Shown: in pieces, positions 48,827 to 58,118 of the stretch | Layout of the letters: each line of letters opens with the position of its first letter | Numbering within the stretch: the stretch's first letter is position 1 | NCBI GenBank assembly: GCA_963727545.1 | Contig: CAVSGS010000007.1 | Span: forward strand, 186,001 to 250,000 | DNA: 64,000 nucleotides | Source: Flexifilum sp963727545 | GTDB taxonomy: Bacteria; Chloroflexota; Anaerolineae; Aggregatilineales; Phototrophicaceae | Reading direction: 5' to 3' | Notes under the pieces: model-generated | What the model saw: only the letters and a program-made list of their open reading frames with translations | Told to the model about the DNA's origin: nothing | The model's database searches: none | Translations under genes and position numbers: made by a program

Positions 48827-50017
48827 CTAGATCGTGTAGGGGTCGGATGCGTCACGCAGACCATCGCCCAAAAAGCTGAAGGCTAAAATCACGACGACGA
48901 TCACAATTGCGGGCGAGAAGACCCACGGATAGAGCGCCAGTGATTGCAGATTTTGCACTTCTTGCAGCAGCACGCCCCAACTGGTCGTCGGCGGGCGCAA
49001 GCCCAAGCCGAGGAAGCTCAGCGCGGTCTCGGCGAGGATCATCGCCGGGAGCGAAAGCGTCGCCACCACGATGATCTGCCCGATGGTCGCCGGGATCAGG
49101 TGCTTGAAGATGATGCGCGCGTCGCTGGCTCCGGCGAGCTTCGCCGCCATCACGTAGTCGCTCTGTCGCAGCGACAGCACCAGCCCGCGCAGTTGACGCG
49201 CCAGCCACGTCCAGCCGATCAGCGACAGGATCAGCGTGATGGCGAAGTAGGTCTGAATCTGCGACCAACCGGCGGGTACTGCCGCTGACAGTGCCATCCA
49301 CAACGGGATTGAGGGGAAGGCGCGCACGATCTCGATCAAGCGCTGGATGCCTTCGTCGACCAAGCCGCCGAAGTAGCCCGAACTGATGCCCAGAACTGTG
49401 CCGAACACCAGACTGAAAATCACGCCGATCAAGCCAATCGTCAGCGAAATCTGGCTGCCGAGCACGATCCGCGAGAACATGTCGCGCCCCTGCCGGTCAG
49501 TGCCCAAAAGACTGACCGTGCCGCCCGGCGCTTGGAATAGATGCAGATCCGTTTCGATCAAACCGAATAGTTTGTAAGACTCGCCGTGCGCAAAGAATTC
49601 TAAGTAGACTTTTTCTTCGGTCGGGACGTAGACGCGGTGCAGGTCTTTGTCGAATTCCGTGTTGACCGTGTAAATGAACGGGTGCAGTTGACCGTTGTCG
49701 AAGAAGTAGACCGGCTGCGGCGGCAGGTAAATCTGCTGCGAGAAGCGCGTCGTCAGCCCGTAGGGGGCGACGAAATTGCCGAACAGCGCGATCAAGTAGT
49801 ACGCCAGCACGATCACGCCGCCGATCAACGCCGCCCGGTTACGCCGGAAGCGCCGCCAGATCATCGTCCACTGCGAGGCGGCGAAACGGGCTTCGTCTTC
49901 GGTCAGCCCTTGAACGTCGTTGCCCAACGCGCGCGCGTCGTCGCGCTCCGCCAGTTCGCGGTAGAGGTCGCGAAGTTCGTCGGATTGTTGTTCGAGTGTT
50001 TTGGGTTTCGTAATCAT
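48827..50017 (-). CDS. Dpp/Opp-type ABC importer permease (DppC-like)
   Basis: Membrane subunit of 396 residues. The start ATG 50017 overlaps the stop of the preceding permease gene (ATGA). A long cytoplasmic N-terminus with WTMIWRRFRRNRAALIGG leads into the first membrane segment, typical of DppC/OppC. A large loop of about 100 residues (VAPYGLTTRFSQQIYLPPQP to SLLGTDRQGRDMFSRIVLGS) separates TM1 from the core. The EAA-like motif is RQSDYVMAAKLAGASDARII. The segment GTDRQGRD is the family hallmark. It works with the adjacent permease and two ATPases. Confidence 0.92.
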   Translation of the reverse strand: MITKPKTLEQQSDELRDLYRELAERDDARALGNDVQGLTEDEARFAASQWTMIWRRFRRNRAALIGGVIVLAYYLIALFGNFVAPYGLTTRFSQQIYLPPQPVYFFDNGQLHPFIYTVNTEFDKDLHRVYVPTEEKVYLEFFAHGESYKLFGLIETDLHLFQAPGGTVSLLGTDRQGRDMFSRIVLGSQISLTIGLIGVIFSLVFGTVLGISSGYFGGLVDEGIQRLIEIVRAFPSIPLWMALSAAVPAGWSQIQTYFAITLILSLIGWTWLARQLRGLVLSLRQSDYVMAAKLAGASDARIIFKHLIPATIGQIIVVATLSLPAMILAETALSFLGLGLRPPTTSWGVLLQEVQNLQSLALYPWVFSPAIVIVVVILAFSFLGDGLRDASDPYTI

Positions 50018-50997
50018 GAATAGACAATCCTCGGATCGAGCCACGCCAGCACGAGATCGGCGACCAGATTAGCGACCAACAGCATCACCGACATCAAGAG
50101 CAGGAACGTACCGGCGACGAACATATCTTGACTTTGCAGCGACCGGAGGAACATCGGTCCCGTCGTCGGAACCGAGAGCACCACGCCGATCAAAATCGAC
50201 GCCGAGATGATTTTGGGGATTTCCAGCGCGACCACGCTGACCACCGGGTTGAGGGCGGAGCGCACGACGTAGCGGTTGATCACCACGCGCTCTTTCAGCC
50301 CTTTGGCGCGCGCCGTCGTCACGTACTGCTGGTTGAGCACGTCGAGCATCCCGTTGCGCATGATCCGCATCAACTGCGCCGTGCTCGCCAGCCCCAGAAT
50401 GACGGCGGCGGGCCACAGATGCAGGAAGAAATCCCACGCCATCGCCGGACTCATCGACTGGTTGGCGAACTGCGGCGACTGGCTGCCGATCACGTCCCAG
50501 CCGAGCAAAATGCCGCCGATATAGATCCAGATCAGCGCTAAGAGGAATCCCGGCACCGACAAGCCGAGGAAGGCGACGGCGGACAGCACCGTATCGCCAA
50601 TCGAATACTGGTGCGTCGCCGAGTAAATGCCAATCGGGATCGACAGCGCCACCATGATCACAATCGAGCACGCGCCGAGCAGGATCGTGTACCAGATGCG
50701 CCCCTGAATCAGCGACCAGACGTCGGTCGACCACTCGTAGGAGTAGCCGAAATCGCCCTTCGGAAAGCCCGAAATCCACTTGACGTACTGGGTCAGGAAC
50801 GGTTCGTCCAACCCGTAGCGTTCGCGCAGGAGTTGGGCGGTCTCGTCGGACATGCCGCCGCCGCTCGTGCCCTGCGCCGCTTGGAGCGTGTTCATGAAGT
50901 CACCCGGCGGCAGTTGGATGATCGTGAAAGAGATGAAGGAGATGATAAACAGCATCGGAATCATTGCCAGGACTCGCCTGACAACGTAGCTAAGCAT
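50014..50997 (-). CDS. Dpp/Opp-type ABC importer permease (DppB-like)
   Basis: Membrane subunit of 327 residues from ATG 50997, which has a strong AGGAGG ribosome site 6 bases upstream; an in-frame start 6 codons earlier would include that site. The N-terminal YVVRRVLAMIPMLFIISFIS is the DppB-type first membrane helix, followed by QLPPGDFMN and RYGLDEPFLTQYVKWI. The EAA-type loop is QQYVTTARAKGLKERVVINR. A 12-bp-stem hairpin precedes it, after the binding-protein gene. Confidence 0.92.
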   Translation of the reverse strand: MLSYVVRRVLAMIPMLFIISFISFTIIQLPPGDFMNTLQAAQGTSGGGMSDETAQLLRERYGLDEPFLTQYVKWISGFPKGDFGYSYEWSTDVWSLIQGRIWYTILLGACSIVIMVALSIPIGIYSATHQYSIGDTVLSAVAFLGLSVPGFLLALIWIYIGGILLGWDVIGSQSPQFANQSMSPAMAWDFFLHLWPAAVILGLASTAQLMRIMRNGMLDVLNQQYVTTARAKGLKERVVINRYVVRSALNPVVSVVALEIPKIISASILIGVVLSVPTTGPMFLRSLQSQDMFVAGTFLLLMSVMLLVANLVADLVLAWLDPRIVYS

Positions 50998-51035
50998 AAC
51001 TGCCTCCTGAAGCAACGGCTGAATCGGAACAAGGA

Positions 51036-51066
51036 GGGCAGCGGCTTATTCAGCAAGCCGCTGCCC
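51036..51066 (-). terminator. Stem-loop between binding protein and permease (Dpp-type importer)
   Basis: Perfect 12-bp stem GGGCAGCGGCTT / AAGCCGCTGCCC with a 7-nt loop, 25 bases after the binding-protein stop. Third example in this window of a hairpin between a binding-protein gene and its permease gene. Confidence 0.6.
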
Positions 51067-51090
51067 CCGAAACTACGTTTCTTCAGTCAG

Positions 51091-52989
51091 CTATTGATTG
51101 GCTGCGCCGTCCGAGAAATAGAACTGCGCGGGATCCATTGTGCCGGGTGTGAAGATGATCCAGTCGGCGGTGTGATTCTGCATCACGTTCATGAAATTGT
51201 TCTTGACGACGACCGGGTTCGGGACGCCGCCCACCGTGCCGATGGTCCACAGTTGCGTCGTGGACATCTTGACGATCTCTTTGCCGATTTCAAGCTGGCG
51301 CGCGGGATCGGTCGTGACTTTGTACTCATCGTACAGATCCATGACTGCCTTGAACTCGTCGGTCGGTGCTTCGCCTTCCGTGCCACCGCTCTTGTACCAA
51401 ATGCCGAAGGCGGGAGCCATCCACGAGCGCTCGTCGAAGGGGAACTGGTAGATCGGGTCGACCATCGGCACCAAACCGCGGTCGGTCGTCCACGTTGCCA
51501 CCATCACCTCGTTGGCGGTCGCGCGGGGCCAGTAGGCATCGCGGGTCTCGACCGTGACTTGGTTCTTGATGCCGACGTCGTTCCACGCCTGCGACACGAG
51601 TTCCCATGCGTCGCCGGTGCCGGTCGCCGTGTTCGACGTTTCGATGTTGAGCAGAATTTCGGTGCCATCGGCGAAGGTGTAGTAGCCGTCGGCGTCCTTG
51701 GTCAAGCCGATTTCGTCGAGCAGCGACATCGCCTTTTCAGGATCGTATTCGCCGTCCACGTTGGCGATTGAGGCATCGTAGTAGGGCGAATCGGGCACGA
51801 CGGTGATCGTCTGCGGGAAGCCTTGTCCCAAGAATGCCACTTGGTTGATCTGGTCGCGGTCAATGGCGACCGACATCGCGCGGCGGAAGCGAATGTCTTG
51901 GAACAGCGTGCGGTAGTTCGGGTCGTCGTAGCTCTGGTTGAACCACAGCGTCGCGGCGGAAGCCTGCGCTTGGGGCCACATCAGCATGTGATAGTCGCCC
52001 GCTTCGGCGTTGTCTTGATAGACCGGGTACTGCGCGAGGTCGATAGCGCGCGCCTGCATACTCAGGTCGCCGGCGATACCCATCGCGTTCACGCCCGCCG
52101 TATCTTCGACGAAGTGGAAGTAAATCTTGTCGATGTAGGGGAGTTGGTTGCCGTCAGGGTCGACTGCCCAGTAGTACGGGTTGCGCTCGGCGACCATCAG
52201 GGTCGTGCCCGGTTCGTACTGCGTGATCGTCCACGCGGTCATCATCGGTTTGTCGACGTTGTAGTCGGAGGCTTTTTCTTCGAACAGGTCATAGCTGCCG
52301 GTGTCGCTGTAAGCCGGGTGGAACTGTTCCAGATAGTGCTTGGGCGCGTAGAAGCCGAAGCGCTCGAAGCCGAGGGGCCAGTTGTTGCCATGGAACGCCA
52401 AGCCGACGGTTTCCGCCAAGCCGTTCGGGGCGGCGAAATGCAGCGTGATCGTGTTGTCGTCGACCTTTTCCAGCGTCATCGGCTCGCCGCCGACCATCCA
52501 CTCGCTGTGGATCGCGGCGGTGACGTTCGGGTCGGTTTCGATAGCTTCCCACCAGAAGATCACGTCGTCGACGGTGAAGGGCACGCCGTCCGACCACTTC
52601 AGACCTTCGCGGAAGTGCAGGGTCAGCGCTTTACCGTCGTCGCTGAACGTCCACGTATCCGCCAGACCGGGCTGGATGTCTCCCGACGGGTCACGGGGCC
52701 AACGCAGCACGGGATCGTAAATGATGCGCCCGAAGGCGTGGAAGTCGCTGACGCCGCGCCAAGCCCGGTGCCAGATCCCGCCGTAAACGCCGACGCTGTC
52801 CACTGGCTCGACGACGCGCGGATTAGCAGGAAGGCGCTCTGCGACCGGCGGTAGATCGCCTGAGGCGACCAGCGCGTCCAGTTCGGGCGCTTCGTTGTAG
52901 GTCATATCCTGTGCGGAAACGACGATACCGGAGAGGAGGACGGCGGCGAAAACGGCGGCAAGAATGACAAAGAAACGTTTATGGGACAT
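51091..52989 (-). CDS. Extracellular solute-binding protein, family 5 (peptide/oligosaccharide)
   Basis: Large binding protein of 632 residues for the Dpp/Opp-type importer. The Sec signal peptide MSHKRFFVILAAVFAAVLLS ends VVSA|QD, without lipobox cysteine. The mature part has family-5 features: DPVLRWPRDPSGDIQPGLAD, GLKWSDGVPFTVDDVIFWWE and RRAMSVAIDRDQINQVAFLG. Family 5 proteins bind peptides but also oligosaccharides in plant-polysaccharide degraders. Linkage to Ogl, kduI/D and a heparinase-like gene suggests oligogalacturonide or related pectic oligomers. Transcription starts from a LacI-controlled promoter about 270 bases upstream. Confidence 0.9.
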   Translation of the reverse strand: MSHKRFFVILAAVFAAVLLSGIVVSAQDMTYNEAPELDALVASGDLPPVAERLPANPRVVEPVDSVGVYGGIWHRAWRGVSDFHAFGRIIYDPVLRWPRDPSGDIQPGLADTWTFSDDGKALTLHFREGLKWSDGVPFTVDDVIFWWEAIETDPNVTAAIHSEWMVGGEPMTLEKVDDNTITLHFAAPNGLAETVGLAFHGNNWPLGFERFGFYAPKHYLEQFHPAYSDTGSYDLFEEKASDYNVDKPMMTAWTITQYEPGTTLMVAERNPYYWAVDPDGNQLPYIDKIYFHFVEDTAGVNAMGIAGDLSMQARAIDLAQYPVYQDNAEAGDYHMLMWPQAQASAATLWFNQSYDDPNYRTLFQDIRFRRAMSVAIDRDQINQVAFLGQGFPQTITVVPDSPYYDASIANVDGEYDPEKAMSLLDEIGLTKDADGYYTFADGTEILLNIETSNTATGTGDAWELVSQAWNDVGIKNQVTVETRDAYWPRATANEVMVATWTTDRGLVPMVDPIYQFPFDERSWMAPAFGIWYKSGGTEGEAPTDEFKAVMDLYDEYKVTTDPARQLEIGKEIVKMSTTQLWTIGTVGGVPNPVVVKNNFMNVMQNHTADWIIFTPGTMDPAQFYFSDGAANQ

Positions 52990-53097
52990 ATCTTTTTCTC
53001 CAAAATATTCATAAACCGGTCGCTAGACCACAATTCATTCACGGGTTCTCTGCGGGTGTCTGCCTACCTTTCTGTGTGCGTTGACGAGGCGGTTCAT

Positions 53098-53109
53098 GTT
53101 AGCGCTAAC
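53098..53109. promoter_or_regulatory. LacI-type operator GTTAGCGCTAAC (site A)
   Basis: Perfect 12-bp palindrome with central CG in the leader of the pectin-importer operon. A half-conserved relative (GTTAGCGCTGCT) is at 53150-53161. Confidence 0.7.
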
Positions 53110-53213
53110 TCTAAGACATTCAACTGAGTCAACCTCAGATAAGCCATGCGTTAGCGCTGCTTTGAACCGTTCACTGGCTGCTGCTGCTTGACTGAATGTC
53201 TGTATATCGCCGG

Positions 53214-53225
53214 GTTAGCGCTAAC
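53214..53225. promoter_or_regulatory. LacI-type operator GTTAGCGCTAAC (site C)
   Basis: Second perfect copy, 116 bp from site A and about 30 bases downstream of the predicted importer transcription start (minus strand). Confidence 0.72.
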
Positions 53226-53263
53226 GTAATTCAGGCAAGCAAAAACTGCAATATATTATTTTC

Positions 53264-53292
53264 ATTCTAGGGGCATAGCATAATTTTGTCAA
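53264..53292 (-). promoter_or_regulatory. Sigma-70-like promoter of the pectin importer operon
   Basis: Minus strand: -35 TTGACA (53287-53292), 17-bp spacer, -10 TAGAAT (53264-53269, 5 of 6). Start predicted near 53257; operators lie downstream of it. Confidence 0.68.
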
Positions 53293-53507
53293 TCAATTGC
53301 CGGGGCGCGCTCTTGCTCGACGCGATCCAGCGCAGCGCTGCCGAAGTATTACTGGGGTTAGAAAAGTGGTTAAGAGGTTATAAAATTCCTTAAAATGCCT
53401 TGATGAGATAGCGATCGCGTTCTGCCCCGATGCCCTTGTCTGCGTAACCACCCGTGCTGCTGACCAATTTTCAGCGCCAATGGTACTTGCGTCTCCTCTA
53501 AAGCTGG

Positions 53508-53519
53508 GTTAGCGTTAAC
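53508..53519. promoter_or_regulatory. LacI-type operator GTTAGCGTTAAC (site D)
   Basis: Near-perfect copy 50 bases before the lacI start, suggesting autoregulation. About 290 bp from site C, compatible with looping. The rest of the 580-bp intergenic region (52990-53569) holds no recognisable gene. Confidence 0.65.
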
Positions 53520-53569
53520 GTGTAACGCAATGGTCAAATCGAGGATTCACGCCGCCGGCACAGCAGATC

Positions 53570-54574
53570 ATGTCAAAACGTCACCAGCGAGTCACGATTG
53601 AGGATGTTGCCCGGGAAGCGGGCGTTTCGATGATGACCGTTTCGCGGGTCATCAACGGAAAAGGGCGGGTGAGCGACGATACCCGCGAGTACGTCCGCGA
53701 GATCGCCGCGCGGCTGGGGTATCGCCCGAACCGTGCTGCCCGCACGTTGGTGACCAATCGCACGATGATGGTCGGCTTTGTCGTGCCCGACATCACCAAC
53801 CCCTATTTCTCCGAGATTTTTCTCGGCGCCGAGGAAGTCTTCTGGCAAGAGGGCTACAACGTCCTCGTTGCCAATTCCAATGAAACCCCCGCTCGTGAGC
53901 GAGCGGTGCTGGCGCAGTTTGACGAAGCGACCATCGATGGGCTGATCGTCTGTAGTTCGCGGTTGTCCAACAAAGTTTTGTTCCCGCTGTTGCAGCGTCA
54001 TCCGGTGGTCGTGACCATCAATCGCCGCCCGCCGGACGAAGTCGCCAGCGTGGTCGCGGCGCGTTACCGGCAGGGCGCTGTTCCGCTGATGGCGGCGCAT
54101 TATCTCTATCAAACCGGACGGCGTCGGATCGGTTTCCTCAGTCTGAAGCACAGCTCGCAGTTTCTTTCGATCCGCGACTTCATCCGCGAATTGGGGGCGG
54201 ATGGCATCGAAGCCCGCCGTGAGTGGTGCGTCTCCTGTTTCCCGACGTGGCAAGACGGCTATCAACATGGGCATCAACTGCTGCACGCGCATCCTGAGAT
54301 CGATGCCGTGATCGGTGGCAACGATTTGACGGCGTTAGGAGTCATGCAAGCCGCCAAAGAACTAGGGCGCACCATCCCCGACGATTTGGCGATCACCGGC
54401 GTTGACGATATTTTGCTGGCGTCCCAAGTGACCCCGCCGCTGACAACTTATCGCGTGCCTAAGCGCCAGATGGGGGCAGAGGCGGCACAGCTGCTCTTGC
54501 AGCGAATGCAGGGCGATTTGACGCATCGTGAGTTCACTTACGACGCCGAACTCGTCGTTCGCGGCAGCGCCTAA
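53570..54574 (+). CDS. LacI-family regulator of the pectin region
   Basis: LacI/GalR repressor of 334 residues. The DNA-binding head is VTIEDVAREAGVSMMTVSRV at residues 8-27, with hinge GYRPNRAARTLVTNRTMMVG. The effector domain follows (FVVPDITNPYFSEIFLGAEE, VIGGNDLTALGVMQAAKELG, ITGVDDILLASQVTPPLTTY). It is divergent from the binding-protein gene, and the region between holds GTTAGCGCTAAC sites on both sides, so it probably represses the importer/heparinase operon and itself. The inducer would be a pectin breakdown product such as a keto-deoxyuronate; that is inference. Confidence 0.92.
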   Translation: MSKRHQRVTIEDVAREAGVSMMTVSRVINGKGRVSDDTREYVREIAARLGYRPNRAARTLVTNRTMMVGFVVPDITNPYFSEIFLGAEEVFWQEGYNVLVANSNETPARERAVLAQFDEATIDGLIVCSSRLSNKVLFPLLQRHPVVVTINRRPPDEVASVVAARYRQGAVPLMAAHYLYQTGRRRIGFLSLKHSSQFLSIRDFIRELGADGIEARREWCVSCFPTWQDGYQHGHQLLHAHPEIDAVIGGNDLTALGVMQAAKELGRTIPDDLAITGVDDILLASQVTPPLTTYRVPKRQMGAEAAQLLLQRMQGDLTHREFTYDAELVVRGSA

Positions 54575-54687
54575 GTACGCCAATTTAGAACAAAATCGGC
54601 GCTGGATACGTAGTTCATTGTGGGCAAGATCGTCACGACCCGGGTATGATCTCGCCTATAGACGAAACGCAGAAGCGAGGCGAAACG

Positions 54688-55521
54688 ATGTCCTATTCAG
54701 CCGAAATCAGCCGTGCGAACCCCAGTATGTTTCTGTTCATGATCGACCGCTCCGGCTCGATGTCCGATCCCTTTGGCGGTGGTGGTGGCAAAAAAGATCA
54801 AAAAGTCGCCGATGCCATCAACAATCTTATTTTTAACCTGACCATCAAATGCGCCAAATCCGAAGGCGTGCGCGATTATTATCACGTTGGCGTCTTGGGC
54901 TACGGCGAAAAAGTCGGCTCGGCGCTCGGTGGGGCGTTGGCGGAGAGCAACCTCGCGCCGATCAGCGTGATCGCCGATGCGCCGGAGCGCATCGAGGAAC
55001 GGACGAAAAAAGTCGACGATGGCGCGGGCGGTATCGTCGAGCAGAAGATCCGCTTCCCGATCTGGTTCAGCCCGGTCTCGAAGGGTGGCACGCCGATGTG
55101 CGAGGCGCTGCGCAAAGCCAAAGCCATCGTCGAGGGCTGGCTCGCCGAGCATCCCGACTGCTTCCCGCCGATCGTGATCAACATCACCGACGGCGAGTCG
55201 ACCGATGGCAACCCCCTCAAAGCTGCCGAAGCCCTCAGGACGCTGCACAGCAGCGACGGCGACGTCTTACTGTTCAACGTTCATCTGTCGTCGGCGCGCT
55301 CGTCGCCCTTCGAATTCCCCAGCAGCGAGACCGAACTACCCGATCAGTACGCTAAGCAGTTGTTCAATATGTCGAGTCCGCTGCCGGAGCATCTGCGCGA
55401 TGCGGCGGCGCAGGAGGGCTACGCCATCTCGGAGCACTCGCGCGGCTTCGTCTTCAACGCCGACATCGTCTCGGTGATCCGCTTCCTCGACATCGGCACG
55501 CGACCGAGCAATCTCCGTTAG
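54688..55521 (+). CDS. VWA-domain protein, TerY-like
   Basis: Cytoplasmic von Willebrand factor A protein of 277 residues, starting at ATG 54688 (GAGG upstream; the ATG 14 codons earlier lacks one). The MIDAS metal site is complete: FMIDRSGSMSD at residues ~17-27, the threonine in SKGGTPMCEAL, and NITDGESTDGNP. A glycine run GGGGGKKD follows the first motif. It is the first of three tightly packed genes with a PP2C phosphatase (4-base gap) and an atypical kinase, the arrangement described as the TerY-P triad linked to phosphorylation-based stress signalling. Role inferred from this layout. Confidence 0.82.
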   Translation: MSYSAEISRANPSMFLFMIDRSGSMSDPFGGGGGKKDQKVADAINNLIFNLTIKCAKSEGVRDYYHVGVLGYGEKVGSALGGALAESNLAPISVIADAPERIEERTKKVDDGAGGIVEQKIRFPIWFSPVSKGGTPMCEALRKAKAIVEGWLAEHPDCFPPIVINITDGESTDGNPLKAAEALRTLHSSDGDVLLFNVHLSSARSSPFEFPSSETELPDQYAKQLFNMSSPLPEHLRDAAAQEGYAISEHSRGFVFNADIVSVIRFLDIGTRPSNLR

Positions 55522-55525
55522 CGCG

Positions 55526-56263
55526 ATGCAGATCAGCCGCGATATTTTCTGGCTGCAAAAGGCGGGCAATGCCGAGCACGAGTACGAGGACGCCTACGCC
55601 ATTTCCTCGCCCAAGCCGGATCGGCTGCGCGAGTTTCGCTGCGCGGTTGCCGACGGTGCGACCGAAACCTCGTTTTCCCGCTCGTGGGCGGAGATTTTAG
55701 CGGGCACCTTTGCGCTGGGCGGGTTGGATCGGGTGACGCCCCCGGTGCTGGCGCCGCTGGCGGCTGCATGGCGTGCCAAGATCGACGCGGACTCGCTGCC
55801 TTGGTATGCGCAAGCCAAGTTGGAGCAGGGGGCGTTCTCCTCGCTGATCGGGTTGACGCTGCGCGCGAACGGGGCATGGCGGGCGCTCTGCGTCGGCGAT
55901 AGCTGCCTATTTCACGTTCGCCCGTATCAAGCGATCTGGGCGTTCCCTTATTATCAATCGGAGCAGTTCGGCAATCGCCCGCTGCTGATCTCGACTGATG
56001 CGGCGGTCAATGGCGGAGTGCAGCCGCAGAGGGTGCGCGGTCGCTGGCAAGACGGCGACTTTTTCCTGCTGATGACCGACGCGCTGGCGAATTTCTTCAT
56101 TAGTCAGCCCCGGTTGCGCCGCCAACTGGTCGCTGCGACAACTCAAGCGCAGTTCGAGCAGATCGTGACACAGGCGCGCGCCGATCGGCTCCTGCGCAAC
56201 GACGACGTGACCTATCTGAAGGTCTGCCCGTCAGTCGGAGACCTGCAGCGTGGCGAAAGTTAG
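55526..56263 (+). CDS. PP2C-like serine/threonine phosphatase
   Basis: Single-domain PP2C-type phosphatase of 245 residues. Metal-binding motifs are in order: EDAYAIS near the N-terminus, CAVADGATETSFSRSWAEIL, ALCVGDSCLFHVR, LLMTDALANFF and RNDDVTYLKV. These give the aspartates that bind two metal ions. It overlaps the kinase gene by 14 bases and follows the VWA gene by 4, so expression is coupled; it should remove phosphates placed by that kinase. The protein is shorter than eukaryotic PP2Cs but usual for the bacterial triad members. Confidence 0.85.
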   Translation: MQISRDIFWLQKAGNAEHEYEDAYAISSPKPDRLREFRCAVADGATETSFSRSWAEILAGTFALGGLDRVTPPVLAPLAAAWRAKIDADSLPWYAQAKLEQGAFSSLIGLTLRANGAWRALCVGDSCLFHVRPYQAIWAFPYYQSEQFGNRPLLISTDAAVNGGVQPQRVRGRWQDGDFFLLMTDALANFFISQPRLRRQLVAATTQAQFEQIVTQARADRLLRNDDVTYLKVCPSVGDLQRGES

Positions 56264-58004
56264 CTCGTGGGCGAACCCCAACGAATATGTCGAGGCACTG
56301 CAAGCACCCAGTCGGGCTTTTTCCGACCCGGTGCTCAAACAAGCCCACATTATCACCAATCGCTTCGGGCTGCCGCGTCCGATCTCTGGCAATTTCGCCA
56401 CCGTCTTTGAGGTTGAAACCGAGCAGGGCAAGGCGGCGGTGCGCTGCTTCATGCGCGAGGTTACCAATCAGCAGGAGCGCTACGCCGCCATTGCCGCCCA
56501 CCTCAAGCAGCGATCGCTGCCTTTCATGGTCAATTTCGAGTATCTGCCGGAGGGGATTCGCGTGCGCGGCGGCTGGTATCCGATCCTCAAAATGGATTGG
56601 GCGGACGGCATCCGGCTTGATACCTACATCGAGCAGCACCTCGACGATGCGCCGCGCCTGCGCCGCCTCGCCGACCAGTGGATCGCGGTCTGTCGCGATC
56701 TGCGCGCCGCCCAAATCGCGCACGGCGATTTGCAGCACGGCAACATCCTCGTCACCGACGCCGACACCATCACGCTGATCGACTACGACGACATGATCGT
56801 CCCCGGCGCGCTCGGCTTGGAGACCCGCGAGTTGGGTCACCGGCATTATCAGCATCCTTCGCGCGCAGCGGATCGGCGCATCAATGCGGACAATTTCACC
56901 CAAATCGACAACTTCTCCAGCATCGTGATCGGCGTGTCGCTGCTGGCGCTCTCGCTCGATCCCTCGCTTTGGGCGCAGACCGGGGCAGGGGACGAACGCT
57001 TGCTCTTTCGGGATGTCGATTACGCCGTGCCGGAGGATTCGACCGCGCTGCATCTGCTCACCGAGCACGCCGATTCGCGGCTGCGTGCCATCGGGCAGAC
57101 CCTGTTGACGGCGGTCACTGCGCCGTCTTATCTCGACGTGCCGCCGCTGCTGCGCAGTCCTTTGGAGAACAACACCAGCCGCGCCAAGTCATGGCTGGTC
57201 GAGCGGATTTTCGCTGCTGCCCCCGCGCCCCCGCTGCCAACGACGGAGCCGGAACCGTCCACCACCAAGCCGGATTCGTGGGTCTTCGACTATCTCACCG
57301 ACGAAGCCGAAACGCCCGCTGCTCCCGGCTTCAGCGACGACTTTCTGCAGCAGGAGCGCCAAGCGATCGACCACGCCTTCGCCGAGTCGATCTGGCACCG
57401 GGCGGACTGGCTGGCACCAGCCTACTTGCTGATCGCGCTGATGATCCGTTTCCCGGATTACCCGGTCGTCCGGGACAAGCATCGCCGTGAAGCGCAGTAT
57501 CACAGCCTCGACGATCAGGTTGCGGTGGCGCTCGCCAACCGCAAACGCTTCTCGCGCGCGATTGTCGAGGCGGATCACGCCTATCAGCAGGAAGTTCGCG
57601 CGCTCGAACTTCGCCTCGCCCGGCTCGCGGACGATCTTCAGTACGCCCGCGCCAAGGAAGCCCGCGAACTCGTCCACATCGAGCGTGTTCTCAATGATCC
57701 GGCGGCTGAGTCGGCACTGTCGGTCGATGATTTACGCGCTCGTGAGCGACAATACGGCGCAGCGCGGCTTCAGCTTGAACAACAGCAGCATGAGGCTCAG
57801 ACCGAGTTGGATCGCGTCCGGCGTGACTCCGAGCATCTGGCGCGCGTCAAGCAGCTGCGCGCTGAATTCGTCACCAGCGAGCATGATCTCGCCGCCCTGC
57901 GTCGCGAGCACGCCCAAATGCGCGCCGAACTCGATCTGTATGCTCGCATCACCCGGCGTGATCTCTGGTGGGCTGCGCTGCGGAACTGGCTGATCGACCA
58001 ATAA
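56250..58004 (+). CDS. Atypical protein kinase with C-terminal coiled coil
   Basis: A 584-residue kinase-like protein starting with GTG 56250. The kinase domain (about 35-290) has a loop GNFATVFEVETEQG, AAVRCFMREV where arginine replaces the usual beta-3 lysine, catalytic loop IAHGDLQHGNILV (HGD for HRD) and LIDYDDMIVPG in place of DFG. A Pro/Glu-rich linker (PAPPLPTTEPEPSTTKPDS) follows. After residue ~440 comes a long charged helical stretch (EVRALELRLARLADDLQYAR, LQLEQQQHEAQTELDRVRRD) typical of coiled coil. The same VRCF/HGDLQHGN pattern is, to my recollection, usual in TerY-P kinases, so it may be active despite the substitution. Confidence 0.83.
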   Translation: MAKVSSWANPNEYVEALQAPSRAFSDPVLKQAHIITNRFGLPRPISGNFATVFEVETEQGKAAVRCFMREVTNQQERYAAIAAHLKQRSLPFMVNFEYLPEGIRVRGGWYPILKMDWADGIRLDTYIEQHLDDAPRLRRLADQWIAVCRDLRAAQIAHGDLQHGNILVTDADTITLIDYDDMIVPGALGLETRELGHRHYQHPSRAADRRINADNFTQIDNFSSIVIGVSLLALSLDPSLWAQTGAGDERLLFRDVDYAVPEDSTALHLLTEHADSRLRAIGQTLLTAVTAPSYLDVPPLLRSPLENNTSRAKSWLVERIFAAAPAPPLPTTEPEPSTTKPDSWVFDYLTDEAETPAAPGFSDDFLQQERQAIDHAFAESIWHRADWLAPAYLLIALMIRFPDYPVVRDKHRREAQYHSLDDQVAVALANRKRFSRAIVEADHAYQQEVRALELRLARLADDLQYARAKEARELVHIERVLNDPAAESALSVDDLRARERQYGAARLQLEQQQHEAQTELDRVRRDSEHLARVKQLRAEFVTSEHDLAALRREHAQMRAELDLYARITRRDLWWAALRNWLIDQ

Positions 58005-58118
58005 CTCACCGTAACCACGACGAATCACCTCGCAGTATGTGACGTTATTCACTGATGGATCCCCGCCTGCCGCGTTAAAATGAAGTATGCGCTTATTCGA
58101 ATACTTGAGGTGGGAAAT

